Below are positions 1 to 8,768 of a stretch of DNA of 64,000 nucleotides, piece after piece. Every line of letters begins with the position of its first letter. Position 1 is the first letter of the stretch. The translations under genes were made by a program, and so were the position numbers. This DNA is from Bacteroidota bacterium (lineage in GTDB: Bacteria; Bacteroidota; Bacteroidia; B-17B0; Aurantibacillaceae). The stretch is taken from the NCBI GenBank assembly GCA_020403265.1, contig JADBXZ010000018.1, forward strand, positions 1 to 64,000, given 5' to 3'. The notes under the pieces were generated by a model. It was given only the letters and a program-made list of their open reading frames with translations. It was not told the DNA's origin and did no database searches.

Positions 1-12
1 CTCTTCCGATCT
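1..12. other. Illumina adapter remnant at contig edge
   Basis: The first 12 bases, CTCTTCCGATCT, are identical to the 3' end of the standard Illumina sequencing adapters. They are followed directly by AT-rich genomic sequence. This is best read as untrimmed adapter at the end of an assembled contig, not as biological DNA. Confidence 0.85.
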
Positions 13-73
13 AGCCTATTTTACAAATATATTAATAAAATCTTACCAAACAAAAAAAGTTTGCAACTAAAAT

Positions 74-119
74 CCGTTTAAACGGTTTTATAACCAGTTA
101 AAATTATAATTGGTTGGAA
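74..119. repeat. Palindrome and inverted repeat upstream of porU
   Basis: Positions 74-85 hold the perfect 12-bp palindrome CCGTTTAAACGG. Just after it, AACCAGTT and AATTGGTT form an imperfect inverted repeat (7 of 8 pairs) around an AT-rich spacer. They lie before the likely porU promoter box. They could be an operator, or the tail of a terminator for a gene lost at the contig edge. There is no direct evidence for either. Confidence 0.35.
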
Positions 120-142
120 GATTCGCAAAAAAACATACACAA

Positions 143-150
143 TAAGTTTG
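143..150 (+). promoter_or_regulatory. Putative -7 promoter box of porU
   Basis: TAAGTTTG matches the Bacteroidota -7 consensus TAnnTTTG and lies 47 bases before the porU ATG. No clear -33 TTTG is seen at the usual 19-21 base spacing, so this is a moderate call. Confidence 0.4.
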
Positions 151-197
151 CGTTTTATTCGTTAATTTTAAACCAACTTAGCTTTAATTATTTTTAA

Positions 198-3100
198 ATG
201 AAAAAGTCTCCTTTATATTTTCTTCTAATTACCATCTTTTTTACATTAAACGTAAAATCGCAAAAAAAAGTTGCGTCCTCAAACATTTCAGAAGCAATAA
301 CCGATATAAAATCCAATATTTTGCAAGTTAACAATTCTGACACAGCGGTAACTAAATTAATTCTTAAAAACGCCCTTTATCTTTCAACAAAAAATAACCT
401 TCCCTATTATAATCTTTTTGTAAAATCTAAGGACAATTTTTGGTTAGAACCTTCCATAAAAAATATACAAATCAAAGTAGTTACAGAACCTGCTGCCACT
501 GTTATAAAAAATTATTATAAATCCTACTTAACTGGAGATTTTGCAATGACCGACCTCTCAGGTTTATCTTCCGGGAAACCAATTAATCATTATCAACTTG
601 TACCGTTTAGAATCAATCAATTTAATCAGATCGAAGAGCTCGTTTCCTATGATATTGATTGGTTACCCACCACAAATAAAAAAGATAAACTTCAAAATAG
701 CTCTAGCTTTAAAGCCAACTCGGTGCTTGCAACAGGCACATGGTACAAAATAGGAACGGGTAAAACAGGCGTTTATAAAATAGATAAGGCTTTTTTATCT
801 TCAATGGGGCTCAATGTCAGCTCCATTGACCCAAGAAGAATCAAAATTTTTGGAAATGGCGGGAATGCATTACCAGAACTTAACAATACTGTAACCTATG
901 ATGACCTTGAAGAAAATGCTATAAAGGTTATTGGCGAAAATGATGGCGTATTTAATGAGTCGGACTATATTTTATTTTATGCAAAAGGTACACAACAATT
1001 GGATTATAATCCATCAAACAGGTTAAAATTCACAATCTCGAATAATATCTATTCTGATTCGAGTTTTTACTTTTTAACTATTGGAACAACAAACGGTCTA
1101 AGAATTAATAGTTCACCATCTTCGAGTATTGTTGCAGCAAATAGTAATACATATGACTATGTTGCCATTGAAGAAAAAAATGATATCAATTTTATTAAAA
1201 GCGGAAGAGAGTTTTACGGCCAGTTTTTTGACTTAACCAGCACTTATAATTTCAATTGGTCTGACGGTAATTTTGTTACAAACGATAGTTTGATAACCAG
1301 TGTAACAATGGCTAGCAGGGCATTTACGCCTAACTTTTATAACTATAATACTAATGGTATAAGCGCAAACTTTACTGTTAGTCCGGTTGGAACCTTTTAC
1401 TTGGATGCATATGCAAATATTGCTAATTCGATTGCAGGAGGATTAAATACAAACGCCAATAGTATCAATTTATCCATTAGTAAATTGAGTTCAAATGCCC
1501 AAGGTTGGCTTGATAAAATTATTATCAATACTCGCCGACAATTATCTATAACTAATAAACAATTTAACTTCAGAGATAGTCGCGTTACCGGCACCATTAC
1601 AAGTAATGCCGTAAATTATAATGTACAAAATCCTACAAATGCTTCCATCAATATTTGGAATGTTAGTAATCATATCTTGCCAAATGAGGCAGTAGTAACA
1701 AACAGTAACAATCTTATTTCGTTCAATTATCCTCAAAGTCCTATTCCATCAGAATTTGTTGCGTTCGTTAATGAAGATTTATATAAACCAACCTTTGTTG
1801 GTAAAATTTCAAACCAAAATTTACATGCACATACTCCTGCAGTTTACCTCATTATAAGTCACCCATTGTTTTTGAGTCAGGCACAACGCCTCGCCAAATT
1901 GCATCAAGACAATGAAAACCTTACTTATCAAATTGCAAATACGGAAGAAATTTACAATGAGTTTTCAAGCGGTAAACAAGATATTTCTGCAATTAGAAAT
2001 TACATTAAAATGCTTTATACTAGAGGGATAGCAAGCGGAACAAATATTCCAAAATATGTTGTTTTACTTGGTGATGGCTCTTATAAATTAAAAAATCGTG
2101 ATATTAAAACAAATAGTTGCCTAATACCGAGCTACCAAAGCATCAATTCTACATCACCACTTGCCAGCGTTACAACAGATGACTTTTTTGGATTAATGGA
2201 CCCCAATGAAGGAGAATTTGCAGATGGTGCAATTGGTAATAACACTTATAAAGTTGACATAGGAATAGGTAGGTTAATGGCAAGAACAACGACCGAAATG
2301 AACCAGATGGTTGCAAAAATTGAAAGTTATTACAAAAAAGATGATTTATCCAGTTTGCTTTCTGATCCAAGTAATTGCGGTAATACCAATGAAGGAACCT
2401 TTGGTGATTGGAGAACATGGGTGAGCTTTATTGCCGATGATGGAGACAGAGCTCTGCACATGCGCCAGTCGAACAACATGGCCAATAATTTAAAAACAAG
2501 TCACCCACAGTATAATCAAGAAAAAATTTATTTAGATAGCTATCAGAGTATTTCAACTCCTGGTGGTAACAGATACCCGGATGCCTTTAACGAGCTTGAG
2601 CGAAGAATGAAAAAAGGGGCTCTGGTAGTAAATTATACAGGACATGGTGGAGAATTAGGTTTAACTGAAGAACGTATTGTGGACATACCATCAATTAATA
2701 ACTGGTCCAACTTTAATAAACTTCCTTTAATGATAACTGCAACTTGTGAATTTAGTAGATTAGACGATCCGGAAAGAACATCGGCAGGCGAATATGTCAT
2801 GCTAAATCCAAAAGGAGGAGCTGTTGGCTTGTATACAACAGTAAGGGTTGCGTTTGCCGAAACTAATGAATACCTGAATAATGTGCTGTTTAAATATCTT
2901 TTTGCTGAAGGAGTAAATGGTAAGAGGCCGGCACTTGGCGACATTATCAAAGATACTAAAGCTGAAATTGGGCAAGCAACTGTATATGCAAATTTTCATC
3001 TATTGGGTGATCCGGCAGTGGTTTTACGTTACCCAAATCATAAAATTGTAACCACACAAATTAATAATGATACAGCAAAACTTGTATTAAAAGACACACT

Positions 3101-4163
3101 AGGTGCGCTAAAGAAAGTAACATTCAGAGGAAAAATTGCTCTAAAGGATTCGACTAAAATTAATAGTTTTAACGGTATTGTTTATATCACGGTGTTTGAC
3201 AAGGAGCAAACCATTAGTTGCCTTATTAATCAGCCATACAGCGCTACTAATTTTGGTTTTGTTGGCCCAAATGATCCACTAACACCTTTCGTTTTTAATT
3301 CGTTTAAAAATATTATTTATAGAGGTAAGTCTGAAGTTAAAAATGGGGACTTTTCATGCACATTTATTCTGCCAAAAGACTTAAGTTTTGTACCTGGTAA
3401 TGCCAAAATTAGTTACTACGCCACCAACGGTAGCATTGATGCAGGCGGATACTACGATAAAATTGTAGTTGGAGGAAAAATTGCAAATGATGCCATAGTT
3501 GACAATGAAGGCCCCGTAAGTAAACTATACATTAACGAAATTGGTTTTGTTGATGGTGGAACTACTAACGAAAAACCAGTATTCTACGCTAATGTAAGCG
3601 ATTCGAGCGGTGTTAATACTATTGGTACAGGAATAGGACATGACATTGTTGCGGTACTTAACAATAATGAAAGTTCGCCTGTTATTTTAAATGACTTTTA
3701 TGAGGCTAACCTTAACAGTTACCAGAGCGGAAAGGTTAAATATCAATTCAACGATCTTCCTGAAGGAAACCACCGTTTAAAATTCAAAGTTTGGGATATT
3801 CAAAATAACTCTTCTGAATCCTTTTTAGATTTTACAGTAACAAATAGCGAAGAACTTGTTATCAAACATGTTTTAAATTACCCTAATCCATTTACTACCA
3901 ATACTAAGTTTACTTTTGAACACAATCAAGCCTGTGCGCCATTAAAAGTTACCATTCAAGTATTTACTATCAGCGGTAAGCTTGCCAAAACCATCCAAAC
4001 ATATGTGTATTGTGAAGGCTACAGGCCGGGTAGCATTACATGGGACGGTAAAGATGATTATGGCGACAAACTGGCCAAGGGTGTATACATATACAAGTTA
4101 AACATCCAGACCAACGATAATAAAAGCGCCGAAAAATTAGAAAAATTAGTAATTTTAAATTAG
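198..4163 (+). CDS. porU: Type IX secretion system sortase PorU
   Basis: This is a 1321-residue secreted gingipain-type (C25) cysteine peptidase. PorU is the T9SS sortase that removes the C-terminal signal of cargo proteins at the cell surface and links them to anionic lipopolysaccharide. An N-terminal signal peptide of about 21 residues is visible. The peptidase core carries the catalytic pair: His816 in a TGHGGELG motif and Cys850 in an ATCEFSRLDDP motif. The C-terminus (about residues 1230-1321) is a sorting-domain-like fold beginning NYPNPF and ending GVYIYKL. The length fits Bacteroidota PorU proteins. porV follows 27 bases downstream, the standard gene order, which makes the PorU call secure over a generic C25 peptidase. 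Confidence 0.93.
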   Translation: MKKSPLYFLLITIFFTLNVKSQKKVASSNISEAITDIKSNILQVNNSDTAVTKLILKNALYLSTKNNLPYYNLFVKSKDNFWLEPSIKNIQIKVVTEPAATVIKNYYKSYLTGDFAMTDLSGLSSGKPINHYQLVPFRINQFNQIEELVSYDIDWLPTTNKKDKLQNSSSFKANSVLATGTWYKIGTGKTGVYKIDKAFLSSMGLNVSSIDPRRIKIFGNGGNALPELNNTVTYDDLEENAIKVIGENDGVFNESDYILFYAKGTQQLDYNPSNRLKFTISNNIYSDSSFYFLTIGTTNGLRINSSPSSSIVAANSNTYDYVAIEEKNDINFIKSGREFYGQFFDLTSTYNFNWSDGNFVTNDSLITSVTMASRAFTPNFYNYNTNGISANFTVSPVGTFYLDAYANIANSIAGGLNTNANSINLSISKLSSNAQGWLDKIIINTRRQLSITNKQFNFRDSRVTGTITSNAVNYNVQNPTNASINIWNVSNHILPNEAVVTNSNNLISFNYPQSPIPSEFVAFVNEDLYKPTFVGKISNQNLHAHTPAVYLIISHPLFLSQAQRLAKLHQDNENLTYQIANTEEIYNEFSSGKQDISAIRNYIKMLYTRGIASGTNIPKYVVLLGDGSYKLKNRDIKTNSCLIPSYQSINSTSPLASVTTDDFFGLMDPNEGEFADGAIGNNTYKVDIGIGRLMARTTTEMNQMVAKIESYYKKDDLSSLLSDPSNCGNTNEGTFGDWRTWVSFIADDGDRALHMRQSNNMANNLKTSHPQYNQEKIYLDSYQSISTPGGNRYPDAFNELERRMKKGALVVNYTGHGGELGLTEERIVDIPSINNWSNFNKLPLMITATCEFSRLDDPERTSAGEYVMLNPKGGAVGLYTTVRVAFAETNEYLNNVLFKYLFAEGVNGKRPALGDIIKDTKAEIGQATVYANFHLLGDPAVVLRYPNHKIVTTQINNDTAKLVLKDTLGALKKVTFRGKIALKDSTKINSFNGIVYITVFDKEQTISCLINQPYSATNFGFVGPNDPLTPFVFNSFKNIIYRGKSEVKNGDFSCTFILPKDLSFVPGNAKISYYATNGSIDAGGYYDKIVVGGKIANDAIVDNEGPVSKLYINEIGFVDGGTTNEKPVFYANVSDSSGVNTIGTGIGHDIVAVLNNNESSPVILNDFYEANLNSYQSGKVKYQFNDLPEGNHRLKFKVWDIQNNSSESFLDFTVTNSEELVIKHVLNYPNPFTTNTKFTFEHNQACAPLKVTIQVFTISGKLAKTIQTYVYCEGYRPGSITWDGKDDYGDKLAKGVYIYKLNIQTNDNKSAEKLEKLVILN

Positions 4164-4190
4164 TATATTTACATCCTCCGATAGATAATC

Positions 4191-5450
4191 ATGACGAAGA
4201 CTAAGTTTCATATATACCTTGTATTACCGAGTGTGTTTTTAGCACTTTCCTTTAAATCTAAATCACAAATATCTACTTTACAAACTTTAAACGGGCAAAC
4301 TGTTGTTATCAATCCAATCACAACTGCGGTTCCGTTTTTACTAATAGGCCCTGACAGTAAACAAGGTGCTATGGGTGATGTAGGCGCTGCAACTGACCCA
4401 GATGCTAACTCAATACACTGGAATGGAAGTAAAATGATATTTTCTGACAAAAAGTTTACATTTGGTTTAAGTGCCACACCTTGGCTTAGAACCTTGGTTC
4501 CGGACATTTATTTGTACTATTTAGGTGGATTTGCAAAGGTTAAAAAAAACACAGCAGTTGGTGGTTCTTTACGTTACTTTAGTTTAGGAAATATTGATTT
4601 AACAAACATTAATGGCGTTCAAACAGGTAGTATTCGCCCAAATGAATTTGCTCTTGATGCGGCAATCTCTCAGCGATTATCTGATAATTTTAGCATGGGA
4701 GTTGCAATGCGTTTTATTAATTCAGGCATTAGTCGTGCCTTTACAAGTAACGCAAACTCTGCAAGTACAGCAGCTGTAGATATTAGTGGTTATTATAAAA
4801 GTAATGAGTTCAAACTAAGCGACAAAAAAGCAATCGCAACAGGTGGATTTGCTTTAACCAACTTAGGTGCAAAAATCAAATACAGCAATGATCCTAACTT
4901 CATCCCAATGAATATGCGCCTTGGTGGTGGATTAAAGACTAAGTTTGATGAGTACAATACTTTTGGCTTTTATTTAGATTTTAATAAATTATTAGTCCCA
5001 ACTTCTCCGCTATACAAAACAAAACTTGATGCAAATGGAAATCCAACTAATGAAATAGAAATTGATCCTGCGACAAACGAAAAAGTGATTCTAAAAGGTA
5101 AAAATCCCAATGTGCCTGTAGCTCAAGGAATTTTTCAATCATTTGGCGATGCACCCGGTGGTTTTAATGAAGAATTGCAAGAAGTAAACATATGTGCTGG
5201 TGCTGATTACACTTATAACAACGTTTTTTCTTTAAGAGCAGGTTATTTTTACGAGCCCAAAACCAAAGGCAGTCGCCAGTACGTGAGTTTTGGTGCCGGC
5301 TTTAAATATAATGTTATTAGATTAGATTTATCTTATTTGATTCCAACCCTAATCAATAATCCATTAGCTCGTACACTAAGATTCTCATTAACTTTTGATT
5401 TTGATCCGGCCAAAAAAGAACAAGCTCCAAACCCGGCAACACAACCTTAA
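4191..5450 (+). CDS. porV: Type IX secretion system outer-membrane protein PorV
   Basis: This is a 419-residue outer-membrane beta-barrel of the FadL-like fold. PorV (LptO) shuttles T9SS cargo from the secretion channel to the PorU sortase. A signal peptide ends near residue 25 (KSKSQ). The mature start has the family-typical segment around FLLIGPDSKQGAMGDVGAA, followed by alternating amphipathic strands and a C-terminal strand ending in aromatic and hydrophobic residues (LRFSLTFDFD). It follows porU closely and is probably co-transcribed with it. A hairpin after the gene (5505-5534) may end the transcript. Confidence 0.93.
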   Translation: MTKTKFHIYLVLPSVFLALSFKSKSQISTLQTLNGQTVVINPITTAVPFLLIGPDSKQGAMGDVGAATDPDANSIHWNGSKMIFSDKKFTFGLSATPWLRTLVPDIYLYYLGGFAKVKKNTAVGGSLRYFSLGNIDLTNINGVQTGSIRPNEFALDAAISQRLSDNFSMGVAMRFINSGISRAFTSNANSASTAAVDISGYYKSNEFKLSDKKAIATGGFALTNLGAKIKYSNDPNFIPMNMRLGGGLKTKFDEYNTFGFYLDFNKLLVPTSPLYKTKLDANGNPTNEIEIDPATNEKVILKGKNPNVPVAQGIFQSFGDAPGGFNEELQEVNICAGADYTYNNVFSLRAGYFYEPKTKGSRQYVSFGAGFKYNVIRLDLSYLIPTLINNPLARTLRFSLTFDFDPAKKEQAPNPATQP

Positions 5451-5504
5451 TAACAGAAGAGTGTGCATAATTGCATCATTGAGGCAATTAATCTTAAATT
5501 AAAT

Positions 5505-5534
5505 AAAAGCAACTTTGTAGTTAAAGTTGCTTTT
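5505..5534 (+). terminator. Hairpin terminator after porV, abutting the next ATG
   Basis: AAAAGCAACTTT and AAAGTTGCTTTT form a perfect 12-bp inverted repeat around a 6-base loop, ending in a T run. This looks like an intrinsic terminator for porU-porV. The next start codon (5536) begins two bases after the stem, so the hairpin occupies the whole leader of the following gene. Confidence 0.7.
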
Positions 5535-5535
5535 T

Positions 5536-7179
5536 ATGTTTACAAAAACAAACTACTTCGTTAGTATCTTCTTTTTAATTTGCTTTTTAGCCTGCAAGGA
5601 TCACAAAGAACAAAAAGAAATAAAAAAAATATTCTCCTATAACGAAATGGCTGTAGTTACCAGCCTTGATCCTGCCGCTGCATCTAATTTCGAAAACATT
5701 TGGCCGGTTAATCAAATATTTAATGGTTTAGTACAAATGGATGATGAATTAAATGTTTTGCCGTCTATTGCTAAAAAATTCTCTATTAGCTCAGATGGCC
5801 TCGTTTATACTTTTGATTTGAGAACAGATGTTTTTTTTCATGCAAATCCATGCTTTACAAAAGGTGAAGGCAGAAAAGTAATTGCAAAAGATTTTGTTTT
5901 TAGTTTTACACGATTGTTTGATAGTAAAGTAAGCAGTGCAACTACTTTGTTAAATTGTATAGATAGAAGCGAAAAAACAAACTACAAAGGCTTTGAAGCC
6001 ATTAACGACAGCACGTTTAAAATTCACCTTACAAAACCATATAGTGCCTTTTTGAATATTTTAACTATGAAATATTTTAGTGTTGTGCCACACGAAGCCA
6101 TTGATTATTATGGTGAGAGCTTTAGAACAAATCCGGTTGGAACAGGTCCTTTTACCTTTAAAAAATGGGAAGAAGGCACACGCATTATCTTACAAAAAAA
6201 CCCAAATTACTTTGAACGTGATGAAAAAAATGAACGGCTACCTTATTTAGATGGCGTTAACATTTCTTTTATAAAAGACAGAGAAACTGCCTTTATGGAA
6301 TTACTAAATGGGAAATTTGACATGCTGAGCGGAGCTGACGCGTTTAATACGATGGAAGTGCTCACAAGAGATGCTGAATTAAAAGATACCTACCAAAAAA
6401 GATTTTATCTTCAAAAAACCACGTTTTTAAAAACTGACTACATCGGGATTTTATTAGATGAAAAAATAGATTATGTTAAAAATTCTCCTCTTAGATTAAA
6501 AGCAATTAGGCAAGCCATTAATTATGCATTTGATAGAGAAAAACTTGTGAAATTTATCCGTAATGGTATTGGCGTTCCTGCCACTTGCGGATTCATACCA
6601 AAAGGGATGAGAAGCTACAACCCGGCTTTAGTAAAAGGCTATTATTACGATCCTAATAAAGTAAAGCAATTACTGGCTGAAGCAGGCTATCCCAATGGAG
6701 AGAACTTACCGGAATTAGTTATACACGCTGCAGACAATTTTAAGGAAGCCTTAGAATTCATCCAGTCACAGTTAGGGCAAAATAACATCAAAGTACAAAT
6801 AAGTATTGAAAAACCGTCTGTTCTTAAACAAGCCGTAAATGCATGCGAATACAATTTGTTCAAAAAATCATGGGTTGGAGATTATGGTGACGAAGAAAAC
6901 TTTATGAACCTTTTTTACAGCAAGAACTTTGCGCCACAAGGTGTTAATTATTTCCACTATAACAACCCAAAATTTGATGATTTGTATGAAAAAGCATTAG
7001 TTGCAACAACCGATTCTGCAAAAATTGATTTATATCAGAAAATGGAGATGTTAATCATTGATGATGCGCCTGTTATTCCGCTTTACTACGATGAAGTGAT
7101 AAGAATTGTAGATAAAAACATCAGCGGATTAAGTATCAACCCAATGAATTTATTAAACCTGAAAACTGTGCGGAAATAA
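5536..7179 (+). CDS. Peptide ABC transporter substrate-binding lipoprotein
   Basis: This is a family 5 extracellular solute-binding protein (OppA/DppA type, SBP_bac_5), about 547 residues. It should bind peptides or similar solutes and deliver them to an ABC permease. I prefer the ATG at 5536 over an in-frame TTG at 5527. From the ATG the protein begins with a lipoprotein signal (hydrophobic stretch then FLAC, lipid-modified Cys near residue 20). Family features include ...LDPAAASNFENIWPVNQIFNGLV and the GTGPFTFKKW segment. No permease or ATPase is adjacent; an OppB-like permease lies about 51 kb away at 58640. Confidence 0.88.
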   Translation: MFTKTNYFVSIFFLICFLACKDHKEQKEIKKIFSYNEMAVVTSLDPAAASNFENIWPVNQIFNGLVQMDDELNVLPSIAKKFSISSDGLVYTFDLRTDVFFHANPCFTKGEGRKVIAKDFVFSFTRLFDSKVSSATTLLNCIDRSEKTNYKGFEAINDSTFKIHLTKPYSAFLNILTMKYFSVVPHEAIDYYGESFRTNPVGTGPFTFKKWEEGTRIILQKNPNYFERDEKNERLPYLDGVNISFIKDRETAFMELLNGKFDMLSGADAFNTMEVLTRDAELKDTYQKRFYLQKTTFLKTDYIGILLDEKIDYVKNSPLRLKAIRQAINYAFDREKLVKFIRNGIGVPATCGFIPKGMRSYNPALVKGYYYDPNKVKQLLAEAGYPNGENLPELVIHAADNFKEALEFIQSQLGQNNIKVQISIEKPSVLKQAVNACEYNLFKKSWVGDYGDEENFMNLFYSKNFAPQGVNYFHYNNPKFDDLYEKALVATTDSAKIDLYQKMEMLIIDDAPVIPLYYDEVIRIVDKNISGLSINPMNLLNLKTVRK

Positions 7180-7228
7180 TTTTTTTATTTTTAATTATTA
7201 CGTATTTTAGCACTTTAATTTAATCAAT

Positions 7229-7546
7229 ATGGGAAACAGCCACAATCATCACAGCGACGAAAAAAAACCTGTTGCGTTTTTAGCACCACTTATTTTTGGT
7301 TTAGTTATCATGTTTATCATCCTTTCATTTGTTAGTTTGGGTAACCCATCGCATGGCAGTGCTGAGTGTGACTGTAAAGAGGATTGTTCGGAAGAATGCA
7401 TGAAGGCATGTAAAGAAGGTAAGTATGATGAATACAAAGCAGCACATACTACAGAAGATTCAAAAACAGAAGCAAAACCTGCTGAAACAATTGCAACTGA
7501 AACAGCTACAACTACCACAGTTGCAGCAGAGTCAGCTGGACACTAA
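7229..7546 (+). CDS. Small Cys-rich single-pass membrane protein, unknown
   Basis: I do not recognise this 105-residue protein. It has a short His-rich cytoplasmic-looking start (HNHH), one transmembrane helix at about residues 16-38, then a Cys cluster (CDCKEDCSEECMKAC). It ends in a Thr/Ala/Glu-rich low-complexity tail. The spaced cysteines could bind a metal or form disulfides; this is inference. It stands alone between the binding protein and the porin. The clear helix and in-frame composition support a real gene. Confidence 0.6.
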   Translation: MGNSHNHHSDEKKPVAFLAPLIFGLVIMFIILSFVSLGNPSHGSAECDCKEDCSEECMKACKEGKYDEYKAAHTTEDSKTEAKPAETIATETATTTTVAAESAGH

Positions 7547-7662
7547 TAATTCTTTTTCTAATATATTTTATAATAAGATTCTGAACTTAGTGGCGGTTTA
7601 AAACTAATGTTTTATTAGAGACACTGCTGACTTTTTTCTGTATAACATTATTTTTAATTAAT

Positions 7663-7702
7663 AAACTAACATTAAAGCACTAAGAAAAAAAACTAACATT
7701 AA
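7663..7702 (+). repeat. 13-bp direct repeat at the porin gene start
   Basis: AAACTAACATTAA occurs at 7663-7675 and again at 7690-7702, offset by 27 bases (nine codons). Each copy contains an ATT in the porin reading frame. The second ATT is followed by a normal signal-peptide sequence. Confidence 0.6.
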
Positions 7703-8768
7703 GAATATACTTACAAGTATTTTAGTATTCTTTTTGTCTTTTTCTACCATTGCTCAATCCGACACTACGAACAAATTAAGTTACACAGCCTTCATTGATG
7801 CCTATTACGTTTTTGACTTTAATCAACCAAAAAACAATAGTCGAAGTGCTGCCTTCTATAATTATAACCGTCACAATCAGGTAGGTATTAATTTGGGCTA
7901 TTTTAAAATAGCCTACGACTATCAAAAAATCAGAGCTAATTTTGCAATTGCGGCAGGAACCTATATGCAAGACAACCTTGGTTCAGAACCTGAATTGTTA
8001 AGAAATATTTTTGAAGCTAACCTTGGATTTAAAATTAAAAAAAATTGGTGGTTGGATGTTGGCGTTTTCCCTTCTCATATTGGGTTTGAAAGTGCAATTA
8101 CAAAAGATTGCTGGAACTTGTCTCGCAGTTTATGCGCTGAAAACACGCCCTATTATGAAAGTGGGGCTAAAATAAGTCACACCAACAAATCAAAAAAATG
8201 GTTCTTTAGTTTACTATATCTGAATGGCTGGCAACGAATACAAAGATTAGAAGGCCAGACATTACCTTCCTTTGGTTCACAAATCACATTTAAACCAAAC
8301 GATAGGCTGAGCATCAATCATAGTAGTTTTGTTGGGTTCATGAATCCGGATACAATGGCAGTCCTTAGAGTATTCAATAACTTCTATTTTATTTACCAAA
8401 TCACTGAACGATTCGGTTTAACCATGGGATTTGATTATGGACAACAACAAAAATCTAAAAATGACCCAAAGTTAAACTACTGGTTTAGTAATACTTTAGT
8501 TGCCAAATTTAAATTAACTGAACACTTTGCTGTAGCCGGAAGGAGCGAATACTATGGAGACCCCTCAAATATTACCATCCCTACTTATACCGGCGGATTT
8601 AATGTGTTTGGCAATTCCATAAATCTTGATTATACGCCACAAAATAACTTTTTAATAAGAATTGAAGGAAGGCTATTAATGGCGGATGCATCAATTTTTT
8701 TAAACAAAGGTAAAACATTTCAAAACAAAAATTCGTTTGTAAGCACCTCGTTTAGTTATCAGTTTTAA
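7698..8768 (+). CDS. Outer-membrane beta-barrel porin, probable ATT start
   Basis: This is a porin of the OmpL-like/BBP2 type, about 356 residues. Supporting features are the FIDAYYVFDFNQP start of the mature barrel, a WWLDVGVFPSHIGFESA segment, alternating strands and a C-terminal strand ending SFSYQF. The first conventional start in frame is TTG at 7734, which would cut off most of the signal peptide. Reading back to ATT at 7698 gives (M)KNILTSILVFFLSFSTIAQ, a textbook signal peptide with a Lys and hydrophobic core. An in-frame stop at 7662 leaves no ATG or GTG. ATT at 7671 is a second possibility. Either a rare ATT start is used, or an ATG has been lost by mutation or sequencing error. Confidence 0.8.
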   Translation: MKNILTSILVFFLSFSTIAQSDTTNKLSYTAFIDAYYVFDFNQPKNNSRSAAFYNYNRHNQVGINLGYFKIAYDYQKIRANFAIAAGTYMQDNLGSEPELLRNIFEANLGFKIKKNWWLDVGVFPSHIGFESAITKDCWNLSRSLCAENTPYYESGAKISHTNKSKKWFFSLLYLNGWQRIQRLEGQTLPSFGSQITFKPNDRLSINHSSFVGFMNPDTMAVLRVFNNFYFIYQITERFGLTMGFDYGQQQKSKNDPKLNYWFSNTLVAKFKLTEHFAVAGRSEYYGDPSNITIPTYTGGFNVFGNSINLDYTPQNNFLIRIEGRLLMADASIFLNKGKTFQNKNSFVSTSFSYQF

